Position numbers and translations under genes: made by a program. From the NCBI GenBank assembly GCA_934149005.1, contig CAKPDN010000007.1:1-64000 (forward strand): a stretch of 64,000 nucleotides of DNA, given 5' to 3'. The notes under the pieces were generated by a model, which saw only the letters and a list, made by a program, of their open reading frames with translations, was not told where the DNA came from and searched no databases. Positions within the stretch are counted from its first letter, which is position 1. Each line of letters starts with the position of its first letter. Below, piece by piece: positions 8,769 to 17,257 of the stretch. Source of the DNA: an uncultured Clostridia bacterium (GTDB lineage Bacteria; Bacillota; Clostridia; TANB77; CAG-508).

Positions 8769-10721
8769 ATGAAAGGGAAAATTGAAGAATATCAAGAGGA
8801 AAATCAGAAAGCAATAACATTAGTTGCTTTGGTAATCACAATAATAATTTTATTAATATTAGCAGGAGTAGCAATAGGAACATTAGGAGGAGAAAATGGA
8901 TTAATTGCGAAAGTAACACATGCAAAAGAAAAATATGCAATAGCAGAAGCAAAGGAAAAACTAGAATTAGAAATAACAAACTTACAAATAGAACAAGAAG
9001 GAAAAGGTGAAGAACTGAAAAAAGAAGATTTGCCAAAATTAAATAATGACAAAATAGATGTAAAAGATACAACAAATTTTCCAGTAGAAGTAATATATGA
9101 AAAATACAAATTTGAAGTAGATGAAAACTTTAAAGTAAAATATATAGGAGAAGCAAATGAAACAATAATAACATATACAACAGAGCCAGAAGGATATACA
9201 AATAAAGATAGTATAAAATTAACAGTAAAAATAAGTAATCAAAAAGGAATAAGAACAGTAGAATTTCCAGATGGAGGAGTAGTAGATTGTTTAGGAAATA
9301 AAGAATATGCAAAAGATTTTTTAAATATAGTAAATGGAAAATATGTGTGTAAAGTAACAGATATAGATGGAAACGAAACAAAAAAAGAAATATTAATAGA
9401 TAAAATAGATAAATTAGCACCATTAGATTTTATACCAGAGATACAAAAAGATGGTGGAAAAATAACAATAAAAGAAAATGGACAAGATGCAGAGGCAGAT
9501 GGGACAAGTACTAAAAGTGGAATAGATTATTATGAGTATTATATAATAGATGACAAAAGTATAACTACAAAATATAAAACAAATCAAATTGAACTTGCAT
9601 TAGGAACGTATACAGCATATTTAATAGCATATGATAAAGCAGGAAACAGTAAAAAATCAAGCGAAGTTGAATTTAAAATATCAATGCAATTTTTAGATGT
9701 AAAAGCAGGAAGGTTTCATAGTTTGGCCATAGACAAAAATGGGGATTTATGGAGCTGGGGAGGTAATGGATCAGGCCAATTAGGAGATGGAACAAAAACT
9801 AGCAGATATAGTCCAGCACAAATAAAAAGTGAAGCAAAATTTAAAACAATATCAGCGGGAGATGGCCATAATCTAGCAATAGATACAAATGGGAACTTAT
9901 GGGCATGGGGAGATAATTATTATGGAGTATTAGGAGATGGAACAACAGATGATAGAAGAAGACCAGTGCAAATAACAGGTGGAACAAAATTTAAACAAAT
10001 ATCAGCAGGAGTATATCATAGTTTAGCAATAGATGAAAGTGGAAATTTATGGGCATGGGGCAATAATGGATATGGCCAATTAGGAGATGGAACAAAAGCA
10101 AATAAAACAAGTCGAGTACAAATAAAAAGTGGAACAAAGTTTATGCAAATGTCAGCAGGAAGAGAGCATAGTTTAGCAATAGATGAAAGTGGAAACTTAT
10201 GGGCATGGGGAAATAATAAAAATGGTTATTTAGGGGATGGAACATTAGAAGATAAAACAAGTCCAGTACAAATAAAAAGTGGGACAAAATTCAAACAAAT
10301 ATCAGCAGGAGAAACACATAGTATAGCAATAGATGAAAGTGGAAACTTATGGGCATGGGGAAATAATGTAAGGGGTCAATTGGGAGATGGAACAACAACT
10401 TACAAATATAGTCCAGTACAAATAAAAAGTGGAACAAAATTCAAACAAATATCAGCAGGAGAAACACATAGTATAGCAATAGATGAAAGTGGAAATTTAT
10501 GGAGCTGGGGAGGTAATAACGCTGGCCAATTAGGAGATGGAACAACAGTAGATAAAACAAGTCCAGTGCAAATAACAAGTGGAACAAAATTTAAAACAAT
10601 ATCAGCAGCTTATCATAATTTTGCAATAGATGAAAGTGGAAACTTATTGGGTTGGGGATATAATTATGATGGCCAATTAGGTGATAAAACAGGAAATAAA
10701 TACAGACCAGTGCAAATTTAA
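8769..10721 (+). CDS. Prepilin-like surface protein with RCC1 beta-propeller
   Basis: This protein has about 650 residues. It begins with a short basic segment, then QKAITLVALVITIIILLILAG (about 16-36) followed by a charged helix, the layout of prepilin-like N-termini common in gut Clostridia. A middle region (about 90-300) looks like Ig-like beta domains. From about residue 307 to the end there are seven RCC1 repeats of about 50 residues (SLAIDESGNLWAWGNN, GQLGDGT), enough for a seven-bladed propeller. ATG 8769 is chosen because GGAGGA lies at 8759-8764. The TTG at 8757 would overlap that site. RCC1 propellers usually bind proteins, so an adhesin-like role is possible but unproven. Confidence 0.85.
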   Translation: MKGKIEEYQEENQKAITLVALVITIIILLILAGVAIGTLGGENGLIAKVTHAKEKYAIAEAKEKLELEITNLQIEQEGKGEELKKEDLPKLNNDKIDVKDTTNFPVEVIYEKYKFEVDENFKVKYIGEANETIITYTTEPEGYTNKDSIKLTVKISNQKGIRTVEFPDGGVVDCLGNKEYAKDFLNIVNGKYVCKVTDIDGNETKKEILIDKIDKLAPLDFIPEIQKDGGKITIKENGQDAEADGTSTKSGIDYYEYYIIDDKSITTKYKTNQIELALGTYTAYLIAYDKAGNSKKSSEVEFKISMQFLDVKAGRFHSLAIDKNGDLWSWGGNGSGQLGDGTKTSRYSPAQIKSEAKFKTISAGDGHNLAIDTNGNLWAWGDNYYGVLGDGTTDDRRRPVQITGGTKFKQISAGVYHSLAIDESGNLWAWGNNGYGQLGDGTKANKTSRVQIKSGTKFMQMSAGREHSLAIDESGNLWAWGNNKNGYLGDGTLEDKTSPVQIKSGTKFKQISAGETHSIAIDESGNLWAWGNNVRGQLGDGTTTYKYSPVQIKSGTKFKQISAGETHSIAIDESGNLWSWGGNNAGQLGDGTTVDKTSPVQITSGTKFKTISAAYHNFAIDESGNLLGWGYNYDGQLGDKTGNKYRPVQI

Positions 10722-10735
10722 ATAAAATATATAGT

Positions 10736-10777
10736 AAAGTATATGTATAAAATTTATACTATATTTTCCATTTTTAT
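10736..10777 (+). terminator. AT-only hairpin with T-rich tail (copy 1 of a 42-bp direct repeat)
   Basis: The element contains the palindrome gtataaa-a-tttatac followed by a T-rich stretch, directly after the RCC1 gene. The same 42 bp recur exactly at 11639-11680. It is a weak candidate terminator, and the exact duplication is unusual. Confidence 0.55.
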
Positions 10778-10786
10778 CATAATTAA

Positions 10787-10815
10787 TTGACATAATGCTA
10801 AAAATATGGTATAAT
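10787..10815 (+). promoter_or_regulatory. Predicted strong sigma-A promoter for the 10897 gene
   Basis: TTGACA at 10787-10792 and TATAAT at 10810-10815 have a 17-bp spacer and match both consensus boxes. Two Shine-Dalgarno-like AGGAGG runs follow, near 10852 and 10885. Only the second is followed by an ATG. Confidence 0.8.
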
Positions 10816-10896
10816 ATGTCTACAAAAATTTTTATCCTATTTTACATTTATAGGAGGGCAACTATAGTTAAAACATTTTTTAATAGGAGGTAGATT

Positions 10897-11616
10897 ATGT
10901 TAAATAAAATCTATTTATTTGTAGCAATTTTAACTTTTATTTCTTGGGTAGTGTATGTATACAATGAAGGAGGAAAATCAAAAGAAACAATAAAACGTTT
11001 TTGGTGTACTATGCAAATAATATTCCTAATATCAAATATAATATGCTTGAGTATGGTAAACCGGAGTGAGTTTTTTAAATCACTAGTTATAACCTCAACA
11101 ACAGGAGGAAAAGCAGAGATAACAGTAGGATATATATTATTTGGAATACCAATTGTAATATATATAGGAAGATATATCTTTTCCCTATTCAAAAAGGAGA
11201 AGTTATCAATCTTTATGAGTCTGTTTTGGATAGTATATATCATGCTTTTGCTAGGTGCTTTACTTATCCCTCCGGAGATTGAAAGTCACAATGTTGTTTT
11301 AGACTGCGAATATGTGGTGTCTTATCAAGAGGAAATAACAAAGGCAACTTTTTTGAGTGATTCGATCGAAGGAGTGGATTATATAGTAAAAAAACAGAAT
11401 CCAGAAGGAAGAGAAGAAATAGAAATTATAAAAACAGAGAACAACAATAAAAAAGTGAAAGTAGAGATATATCCTCATCAGGAAAGTTCATATATAAAAA
11501 AATGTGGTGTAGTTAAAACATATATAACATTTTGGGGAAGTACATATGAACAATTGTCAGACAAAATAATTTATAAGATATACTTAACAGATGAGATATA
11601 TCAAAAAAGTAAGTAG
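10897..11616 (+). CDS. Polytopic membrane protein of unknown function (contains an in-frame CGG)
   Basis: This 239-residue protein has four predicted membrane helices (about 4-24, 36-53, 72-95, 102-122) and a C-terminal domain of about 115 residues, probably outside the cell. It starts at ATG 10897 with AGGAGG upstream. It is flanked by an exact 42-bp direct repeat and carries a consensus promoter. Its base use is somewhat less AT-rich than its neighbours, which suggests recent acquisition. It holds the only in-frame CGG in the window (11062-11064, also followed by A) where the unshifted reading gives the longer sensible protein. A +1 shift there would stop after 62 residues. I do not recognise the family. 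Confidence 0.75.
   Translation: MLNKIYLFVAILTFISWVVYVYNEGGKSKETIKRFWCTMQIIFLISNIICLSMVNRSEFFKSLVITSTTGGKAEITVGYILFGIPIVIYIGRYIFSLFKKEKLSIFMSLFWIVYIMLLLGALLIPPEIESHNVVLDCEYVVSYQEEITKATFLSDSIEGVDYIVKKQNPEGREEIEIIKTENNNKKVKVEIYPHQESSYIKKCGVVKTYITFWGSTYEQLSDKIIYKIYLTDEIYQKSK
11062..11065 (+). other. In-frame CGGA that does not look like a productive frameshift site
   Basis: AAC-CGG-A occurs at codon 56 of the 10897 gene. The zero frame continues for another 183 codons with clear membrane helices, while the +1 frame stops at 11084-11086. It is the one counter-example to the CGGA pattern in this window. Confidence 0.7.
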
Positions 11617-11638
11617 AAATATTTAGCAAATAAAATGG

Positions 11639-11680
11639 AAAGTATATGTATAAAATTTATACTATATTTTCCATTTTTAT
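11639..11680 (+). terminator. AT-only hairpin with T-rich tail (copy 2 of the 42-bp direct repeat)
   Basis: Identical to 10736-10777 and placed just after the 10897 gene. The two copies bracket that gene and its promoter, as expected if the cassette was inserted or duplicated by recombination at this sequence. Confidence 0.55.
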
Positions 11681-11682
11681 TT

Positions 11683-11730
11683 GTTACAGTTTAGTAAGAT
11701 ATAAATTATAATTATAATAAATGTTGATAT
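11683..11730 (+). repeat. Intergenic motif, copy B (GTTACAGTTTAGTAA ... TGTTGATAT)
   Basis: Blocks at 11683-11697 and 11722-11730 with a 24-bp spacer, as at 6253-6300. It lies 144 bp before the der start. Confidence 0.55.
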
Positions 11731-11768
11731 ATTAATATTTTTTTATTTATTAAATTTTTATGCAATAA

Positions 11769-11797
11769 TTGACTAAAAACAATAAATAGTATAAAAT
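11769..11797 (+). promoter_or_regulatory. Predicted sigma-A promoter for der
   Basis: TTGACT at 11769-11774 and TAAAAT at 11792-11797, 17 bp apart, about 30 bp before the der start. Confidence 0.5.
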
Positions 11798-11826
11798 AAT
11801 CATGTAGAGAAATGAGGTGGAAAAAT

Positions 11827-13149
11827 ATGCCAAAACCAATAGTAGCAATAATAGGAAAACCAAATGTTGGAAAATCAACATTTTTTAACTATTTAGCAGG
11901 AAGTAGAATATCAATAGTACAAGATACACCAGGTGTTACAAGAGATAGAATTTATGCAGAAACAAATTGGCGTGGAAGAAAATTTACATTAGTAGATACA
12001 GGTGGTATAGAACCAGATTCAGAAGATATAATTTTATCTCAAATGAGAGAACAAGCAAACCTAGCAATAGCAATGGCAGATGTAATTATATTTTTAACAG
12101 ATATAAGACAGGGTGTAACAGCAGCAGATAGAGAGATTGCATTAATGCTAAAAAAATCAAAAAAACCAATAGTTTTGGTTTGCAATAAAGCAGACAATTA
12201 TGAAAAGGATAGTCAAGAAGCATATGAATTTTATAATTTAGGAATAGGGGAGCCATATCCAATATCAGCAACAAATGCACTAGGAATAGGCGATGTTTTA
12301 GATGCAGTATATGAGCATTTTCCAGAAAAAGATGATTCAGAAGATGATGAAGAAATAATTAAAGTTGCTGTAATAGGAAAACCAAATGTAGGAAAATCTT
12401 CTTTAATAAACAAAATTTTAGGAGAAAAAAGAACAATTGTAAGTAATATTGCAGGAACAACTAGAGATGCAATAGATTCACCATTTGAAAATGAACATGG
12501 TAAATATGTTTTAATTGATACAGCAGGAATAAGAAAAAAAGCAAAAGTAAATGAACAAATAGAAAAATATAGTGTTCAAAGAAGTTTGTTAGCAGTTGAA
12601 AGAGCAGATGTATGTTTAATGATGATAGATGCAAATGATGGGGTAACAGACCAAGATGCAAAAATTGCTGGAGAAGCACATGAGGCTGGAAAAGGTGTTA
12701 TTATAGTTGTTAATAAATGGGATGAATATGAAAAAACAACAGGAACTTTAGAAAAATACAAAAAAGAAGTTTATGAAAAATTATCATATTTATCATATGC
12801 ACCAATAATTTTTATATCAGCAAAAACAGGACAAAGAGTAGATAAATTATTTAATATGATAAATAATGTAGCAAAACAAAATGCATTGAGAGTATCAACA
12901 TCAGTATTAAATCAAGTAATAAATGAGGCAATAGCAATAATCCAACCACCAACAGATAAAGGAAAAAGGCTAAAAATATATTATGGAACACAAGCTTCAA
13001 CGAAACCACCAACATTTGTTATTTTTGTAAATAATAAAGAATTGTTCCACTTTTCTTATCAAAGATATTTAATAAATCAAATAAGAAAAGAATTTGGATT
13101 AGAAGGAACACCAGTAAGAATTATAGCAAGAGAGAAAATGTCCCAATAG
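11827..13149 (+). CDS. der: Ribosome biogenesis GTPase Der (EngA)
   Basis: This 440-residue protein is the tandem-GTPase assembly factor of the 50S subunit. Both G domains show GKPNVGKS P-loops (about residues 10-17 and 180-190). DTGG and NKAD follow in the first, DTAGI and NKWD in the second, and a KH-like C-terminal domain completes the family layout. I start at ATG 11827 because GAGGTGG precedes it; the in-frame ATG 11812 overlaps that site. The last codons ATG TCC CAA TAG, giving Met-Ser-Gln and the stop, lie inside the GTCCC element at 13138. plsY and gpsA follow, an order common in Clostridia. Confidence 0.96.
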   Translation: MPKPIVAIIGKPNVGKSTFFNYLAGSRISIVQDTPGVTRDRIYAETNWRGRKFTLVDTGGIEPDSEDIILSQMREQANLAIAMADVIIFLTDIRQGVTAADREIALMLKKSKKPIVLVCNKADNYEKDSQEAYEFYNLGIGEPYPISATNALGIGDVLDAVYEHFPEKDDSEDDEEIIKVAVIGKPNVGKSSLINKILGEKRTIVSNIAGTTRDAIDSPFENEHGKYVLIDTAGIRKKAKVNEQIEKYSVQRSLLAVERADVCLMMIDANDGVTDQDAKIAGEAHEAGKGVIIVVNKWDEYEKTTGTLEKYKKEVYEKLSYLSYAPIIFISAKTGQRVDKLFNMINNVAKQNALRVSTSVLNQVINEAIAIIQPPTDKGKRLKIYYGTQASTKPPTFVIFVNNKELFHFSYQRYLINQIRKEFGLEGTPVRIIAREKMSQ

Positions 13150-13194
13150 GGACGGTTCTCTTGGGACATTTTTGTCCTATTAGGGACAGATGTT
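13138..13194 (+). repeat. GTCCC palindromic element, copy 2 (supplies the der stop)
   Basis: It matches the elements at 2038, 25729 and 28222. The der reading frame enters it and ends on its internal TAG at 13147-13149. Confidence 0.9.
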
Positions 13195-13248
13195 AATTTT
13201 AATAATACTTGTTTATAGTTAAAAATAATAAAAAAAGGAGAAAATATT

Positions 13249-13896
13249 ATGTTAGTTTATATTATTATAGCAATAGTTGCATATTTAATAGGAAGTATAA
13301 ATTTTTCAATTATAATTAGCAAAAAAATGGCAGGGTTTGATGTAAGAGAAAAAGGAAGTGGAAATGCAGGAACAACAAATATGCTACGTTCTGTAGGAAA
13401 AAAAGCAGCTGCAATTACTTTAATATGTGATATTTTAAAAGGAGTTGTATCAGTAGTTATAGCAATAATTATAGGAAATATTATAAAAAATTTAGATAAA
13501 GAATTGCTTGTACAAATAGCAGGAATTGCAGTAATACTAGGACATACATTTCCAATATTTTTTGGATTTAAAGGAGGAAAAGGTGTTGCAACATCTTTAG
13601 GAGTTTTACTTATAAGTAATTGGCAAATTGGATTAATTTGTTTAGTGTTTGCTTTAGTGTTAATGGCATTAACTAGAATGGTATCATTGGGATCTTGTGG
13701 TGCAGCAGTATTATTTCCAGTTTTAACTTTATTTATAAATCAACATTATACTGTATTAACAGAAGGAAAAAATGGAAATGTATATTTTATTTATAGTGTA
13801 ATATTAGCAATAATAGTTTTATATAATCATAGAAGTAATATAAAAAGAATTTTAAATGGAACTGAAAATAAATTAAGCTTTAAAGGAACAAAATAA
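13249..13896 (+). CDS. plsY: Glycerol-3-phosphate acyltransferase PlsY
   Basis: This 215-residue integral membrane enzyme transfers an acyl group from acyl-phosphate to glycerol-3-phosphate, the first step of phospholipid synthesis. The conserved loops are visible: GSGNAGTTNMLR (36-47), and GHTFPIFFGFKGGKGVATS about residue 102 onward, which binds substrate and catalyses. Several hydrophobic helices separate them. It is preceded by a good AAGGAG site. gpsA, which makes its substrate, lies 25 bp downstream, so the two are probably one operon. Confidence 0.96.
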   Translation: MLVYIIIAIVAYLIGSINFSIIISKKMAGFDVREKGSGNAGTTNMLRSVGKKAAAITLICDILKGVVSVVIAIIIGNIIKNLDKELLVQIAGIAVILGHTFPIFFGFKGGKGVATSLGVLLISNWQIGLICLVFALVLMALTRMVSLGSCGAAVLFPVLTLFINQHYTVLTEGKNGNVYFIYSVILAIIVLYNHRSNIKRILNGTENKLSFKGTK

Positions 13897-13921
13897 TAAT
13901 TAAAAACAAAGGAGGAAAAAA

Positions 13922-14902
13922 ATGAATATAGCAATAATAGGAAGTGGGAGTTGGGGAGTCGCACTAGCTGTACACTTAGCAAGTATAGGACATAATGTAA
14001 AAATATGGTCTTTTATGGAAGAAGAAAGGGACATAATAAATAATCAAAAAAGATGTAAGTTTTTACCAGGATTGGTTCTACCAGAAAACATATCTTGTTC
14101 AACAAATTTTGAAGATGTAATAAAAGAATCAGAATTTATTTTGCATGTTACTCCATCAAAATTTACAAGAAGCACATTTAAGCAATATAAACAATATGTA
14201 GAAAATAGACCAATAATTATATGTGGAAAAGGATTTGAAAAAGAAACCTTAGAAACCTTAGATGAAGTTATGCTAGAAGAAATGCCTGAAGCAAAAATTG
14301 GAGTTTTATCAGGACCAAGCCATGCAGAAGAAGTATCAACTGCAATACCAACAGCATTAGTTATAGCATCAAAACATCAAAATATATTAAAAAAAGTTCA
14401 AGATGCATTCATGTCAGAAAAAATGAGAATATATACTTCGAATGATGTAAAGGGTGTAGAATTAGGAGGAGCATTAAAAAACATAATAGCCTTTTGTGCA
14501 GGTGTAGCGGCTGGAATAGGACTTGGAGATAATAGTTTTGCAGCACTAATAACAAGAGGATTAAAAGAAATAACAAGATTAGGTGTAGAATTAGGCGGAA
14601 AAGAAGAAACATTTTATGGATTAAGTGGACTTGGAGATTTAATAGTAACATGCTTGAGCGAACATAGCAGAAATAGAAAAGCAGGAAAATTAATAGGACA
14701 AGGAATGTCACTTGAAGATACTAAAAAAGAAGTTGGTATGGTGATTGAAAGTATTGATAATATTGAAGTTGCATATGAACTTGGTAAATTGCATAATATA
14801 GAAATGCCAATAGTAGAAACTGTATATAAAGTACTTTATGAAAATTTAAATCCAAAAGAAGCAGTAAAGAATTTAATGACAAGAGATAAAAAAATGGAAT
14901 AA
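13922..14902 (+). CDS. gpsA: NAD(P)-dependent glycerol-3-phosphate dehydrogenase
   Basis: This 326-residue cytoplasmic enzyme reduces dihydroxyacetone phosphate to glycerol-3-phosphate for phospholipid synthesis. The Rossmann motif GSGSWGVAL is at residues 7-15, and VLSGPSHAEEV is in the middle. GGALKNIIAFCAGVAAGIGLG contains the conserved catalytic lysine region, and GLSGLGDLIVTC is typical of the family. AAAGGAGG precedes the ATG. The neighbouring plsY consumes the product. Confidence 0.97.
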   Translation: MNIAIIGSGSWGVALAVHLASIGHNVKIWSFMEEERDIINNQKRCKFLPGLVLPENISCSTNFEDVIKESEFILHVTPSKFTRSTFKQYKQYVENRPIIICGKGFEKETLETLDEVMLEEMPEAKIGVLSGPSHAEEVSTAIPTALVIASKHQNILKKVQDAFMSEKMRIYTSNDVKGVELGGALKNIIAFCAGVAAGIGLGDNSFAALITRGLKEITRLGVELGGKEETFYGLSGLGDLIVTCLSEHSRNRKAGKLIGQGMSLEDTKKEVGMVIESIDNIEVAYELGKLHNIEMPIVETVYKVLYENLNPKEAVKNLMTRDKKME

Positions 14903-14984
14903 AATATAATAATATATGGAATAATATCTATAAAAAATGGGTCAAAAAATGAATATCTGTTTTGACTTATAAGGAGGAATATAT

Positions 14985-15515
14985 ATGGAATTTTTTAATA
15001 AATTAGGTAAAAAAGCGAGTGAAGCGTATAAAGTAACAGCTGATAAGACAGGAAAGTTAGCAAAAGAAGCGAAACTTAGAATGAAAATAGGAGAATTAAA
15101 ATCAGAAATTAACACTATATACCAAGAAATAGGAAAAACAGTTTATGAAAATCATGTAAGAGAAGAAAAAGAAGACATGACAAATATATTGGAAGAAAGA
15201 TGCACAAAAATAGATTGTTTAAGTGATGAAATAGAATTATATTTAAAAGAATGTCTGGAATTGAAAGATAAAAGACAATGTAAAAATTGCTATGTGGAAA
15301 TAGAAAAAGATGCAAAATTTTGCCCGGAATGTGGAGCTAAGCAAGAGATTATAGAAGAATCAGCTAAAGAAGTTGAAATTGTAGAAGAAGAACATAATGA
15401 AGATGAAAACAACAATAATGAAGACAATAATGAAAATTCTGAAAAAGAAGAAAAATCAAATTTAGAAAGAACTGTAGAAGTCGAATCAGATGTAAAAATG
15501 GATGATAATGAATAA
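14985..15515 (+). CDS. Zinc-ribbon protein with coiled coil and acidic tail
   Basis: This 176-residue protein begins with a lysine-rich amphipathic helix (about 1-35), continues as a coiled coil (about 36-95), then has a zinc ribbon (CKNCYVEIEKDAKFCPECG, about 99-117) and ends in a long Glu/Asp/Asn tail. Such proteins are common in Clostridia but lack a firm function. AAGGAGG precedes the ATG. A short inverted repeat (gtcaaaa ... ttttgac, about 14942-14968) lies in the leader and could be an operator or a hairpin. A terminator follows, so it is probably a single-gene unit. Confidence 0.8.
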   Translation: MEFFNKLGKKASEAYKVTADKTGKLAKEAKLRMKIGELKSEINTIYQEIGKTVYENHVREEKEDMTNILEERCTKIDCLSDEIELYLKECLELKDKRQCKNCYVEIEKDAKFCPECGAKQEIIEESAKEVEIVEEEHNEDENNNNEDNNENSEKEEKSNLERTVEVESDVKMDDNE

Positions 15516-15521
15516 ATAGTT

Positions 15522-15555
15522 GAGGATTTTGGGATGGACCTAAAATCCTCTTTTT
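15522..15555 (+). terminator. Rho-independent terminator
   Basis: A stem of gaggatttt and aaaatcctc followed by TTTTT, just after the zinc-ribbon gene and before the convergent small gene. Confidence 0.85.
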
Positions 15556-15566
15556 GAATTAGAGCT

Positions 15567-15845
15567 TTAATATGGATATCTTTCATACATATATCTAATT
15601 AAATTATCAGCATTTTTTTCTGTAACATTAATATAAACACCTTTATCCAAAGAAACCCACATTATAATCTTAAAATCTCCAATATTATCTATAAAAGTAC
15701 CAATTATTTCAGTAATTTCAATTGGGTTTTCATATGTATGCTCCCAATGTAAATCATTATTTATATTAAAAGAAGAATTATAAAATGCTCCTAAAAACTT
15801 TTCTAATTCTTTTGAATTTTCACTATATAAATTAACAGAAACCAT
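15567..15845 (-). CDS. Small conserved-looking protein of unknown function
   Basis: This 92-residue soluble protein has alternating strands and helices (VSVNLYSENSKELEKFLGAF at the start, YINVTEKNADNLIRYMYERYPY at the end). AATAGGAGATAATT precedes the ATG on the minus strand, a good ribosome binding site. No signal peptide or membrane helix is present. I do not recognise the family. It is convergent with the zinc-ribbon gene and shares the terminator region. Confidence 0.72.
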   Translation of the reverse strand: MVSVNLYSENSKELEKFLGAFYNSSFNINNDLHWEHTYENPIEITEIIGTFIDNIGDFKIIMWVSLDKGVYINVTEKNADNLIRYMYERYPY

Positions 15846-15974
15846 AATTATCTCCTATTTTATCGTTTTTATTATTATATTATGTAATTATAAAAATATA
15901 CCTAAAAATAATTATGAATAGTTTAAAGTAAATTACAAATACTAAAATAAATATTAAAATATGGAGGTATTATT

Positions 15975-16895
15975 TTGAAGAAATATACTAAAATTGCATA
16001 TATAATTGTTATTGTAATTGTTTTTATACTAATTTTTTTCACATATAAAGTATTTAGCAATAATAATTCAGATGAAGATTATAATAATAAATCTTTGGCA
16101 GAAATAAAATATTTAGAAAATAAATTTTTGAATTTATTTAATGAAATTAATAATATAAGTTTTGAAAATTATAAAATTTCTGCTACAGAAATAAAACAGG
16201 AAGAAAGCAATAAACAAGAGAGTGAAGAATCTAGTTCTTCAAATGGAAGTCAAAACAGTAGTAAAGAACAATCAAAACAAGGAAAATCAGAAAGTTCTAG
16301 TAATTCTGAAAGCTCAGGGGCTTCAAATGATAATAAGAAATATGATTTAGAAAGAACAGGAGTACTAACAAAAGATTCAGAAGTTAATTGGGATTATATA
16401 AAAAGTGAAATAGAAAATATTTATACATCGCTATATGCAACAACGGTTGATTTGTATCAAACACAAGTTAATCAAGAAGATATTATCAATTTTAATAAAG
16501 AATATGATAATTTAACAAAGGCTGTAAAAGATGAGAACAAAGAAGAAACACTATCAGAATTATCAAAAGTGTATAATTATTTACCTAAATTTATTGAAAA
16601 CAATTCATCAGAAGAAAAAGAAAAGATAATTCTAAAAACGAAGAATGAAATTTTTAAAGCATATAGTATTTTAGATAAAGAAGAATGGGGAGCAATATCA
16701 GAAAATGTAAATAATGCCTCTCAGGAATTTATAAAATTAGTTACTAATGTTGGTAATATGGGAAATGTAAATCAATACAATGTAAATAAGGCATATGTAA
16801 TGATAAATGAATTGCGAAATTCAGTATTATTAAAGGATAAAGAGATTTTTTTAATAAAATATAAAAATTTACTAGAAGAATTAAAAAATATATGA
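15975..16895 (+). CDS. Membrane-anchored helical protein with Ser-rich linker
   Basis: This 306-residue protein has an N-terminal membrane helix (about 6-28), a short helical part, a low-complexity linker rich in Ser, Gln, Glu and Lys (about 75-120), and a C-terminal helical domain (about 130-306). It is most likely anchored outside the membrane. The start is TTG 15975, since GGAGG lies at 15963-15967 and no ATG is near. The extended -10 box of rnpB overlaps its stop. I do not recognise the family. Confidence 0.72.
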   Translation: MKKYTKIAYIIVIVIVFILIFFTYKVFSNNNSDEDYNNKSLAEIKYLENKFLNLFNEINNISFENYKISATEIKQEESNKQESEESSSSNGSQNSSKEQSKQGKSESSSNSESSGASNDNKKYDLERTGVLTKDSEVNWDYIKSEIENIYTSLYATTVDLYQTQVNQEDIINFNKEYDNLTKAVKDENKEETLSELSKVYNYLPKFIENNSSEEKEKIILKTKNEIFKAYSILDKEEWGAISENVNNASQEFIKLVTNVGNMGNVNQYNVNKAYVMINELRNSVLLKDKEIFLIKYKNLLEELKNI

Positions 16896-16901
16896 TATAA
16901 T
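16893..16901 (+). promoter_or_regulatory. Extended -10 promoter box for RNase P RNA
   Basis: TGATATAAT (TG at 16893-16894, TATAAT at 16896-16901) sits about 8 bp before the predicted RNA 5' end and overlaps the stop codon of the preceding gene. No good -35 box is visible. Confidence 0.6.
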
Positions 16902-16908
16902 TACAAAT

Positions 16909-17257
16909 AGAGTAAATTGAATAGTCGCTGGTAGATTTCGAAAGAAACTGCGAGAGGAAAGTCCGGGCTCCACAGAGCAATGATGCTAGATAACATCTAG
17001 TGGGGGTGACCCTAAGGAAAGTGCAACAGAAAATAACCGCCCTTTTTGCAAGGGTAAGGATGAAAAGGCGAGGTAAGAGCTCACCGCCTCTATGGTGACA
17101 TAGGGGGGCAGTGTAAACCCCATCTGGAGCAACACCTAAATGAGAAGATTAAGCCTGCTCGGCACCTTCTTACCTGCGTGGCTTGAGGTATATAGCAATA
17201 TATATCCTAGATAAATGACTATTTTAAAAGACAGAACCCGGCTTACAGATTTACTCT
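16909..17257 (+). ncRNA. rnpB: RNase P RNA
   Basis: The catalytic RNA of RNase P, which matures tRNA 5' ends. The universally conserved region GAGGAAAGTCCGGGCTCC is at 16954-16971. The 3' partner region ACAGAACCCGGCTTAC is at 17231-17246. The terminal helix P1 forms between agagtaaat (16909-16917) and atttactct (17249-17257), which sets the ends. The segment is far more GC-rich than its surroundings, as expected for a structured RNA. A T-run at 17262-17269 may help termination. The 3' end overlaps the stop of the convergent pseudouridine synthase gene. Confidence 0.96.

Noticed and set aside
8836..9423. Leucine-rich minus-strand open frames opposite the RCC1 gene and similar frames elsewhere
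   Set aside because: They are mirror images of A-rich coding sequence on the other strand, lack ribosome binding sites, and show low-complexity Leu/Ile/Phe composition.
10850..10896. A leader peptide gene between two Shine-Dalgarno-like sequences before the 10897 gene
   Set aside because: The first AGGAGG is not followed by ATG, GTG or TTG at a suitable distance.
16909..17257. Protein-coding interpretation of the GC-richer stretch after 16.9 kb
   Set aside because: Conserved RNase P RNA core regions and a closing P1 helix are present, and no sensible reading frame is.
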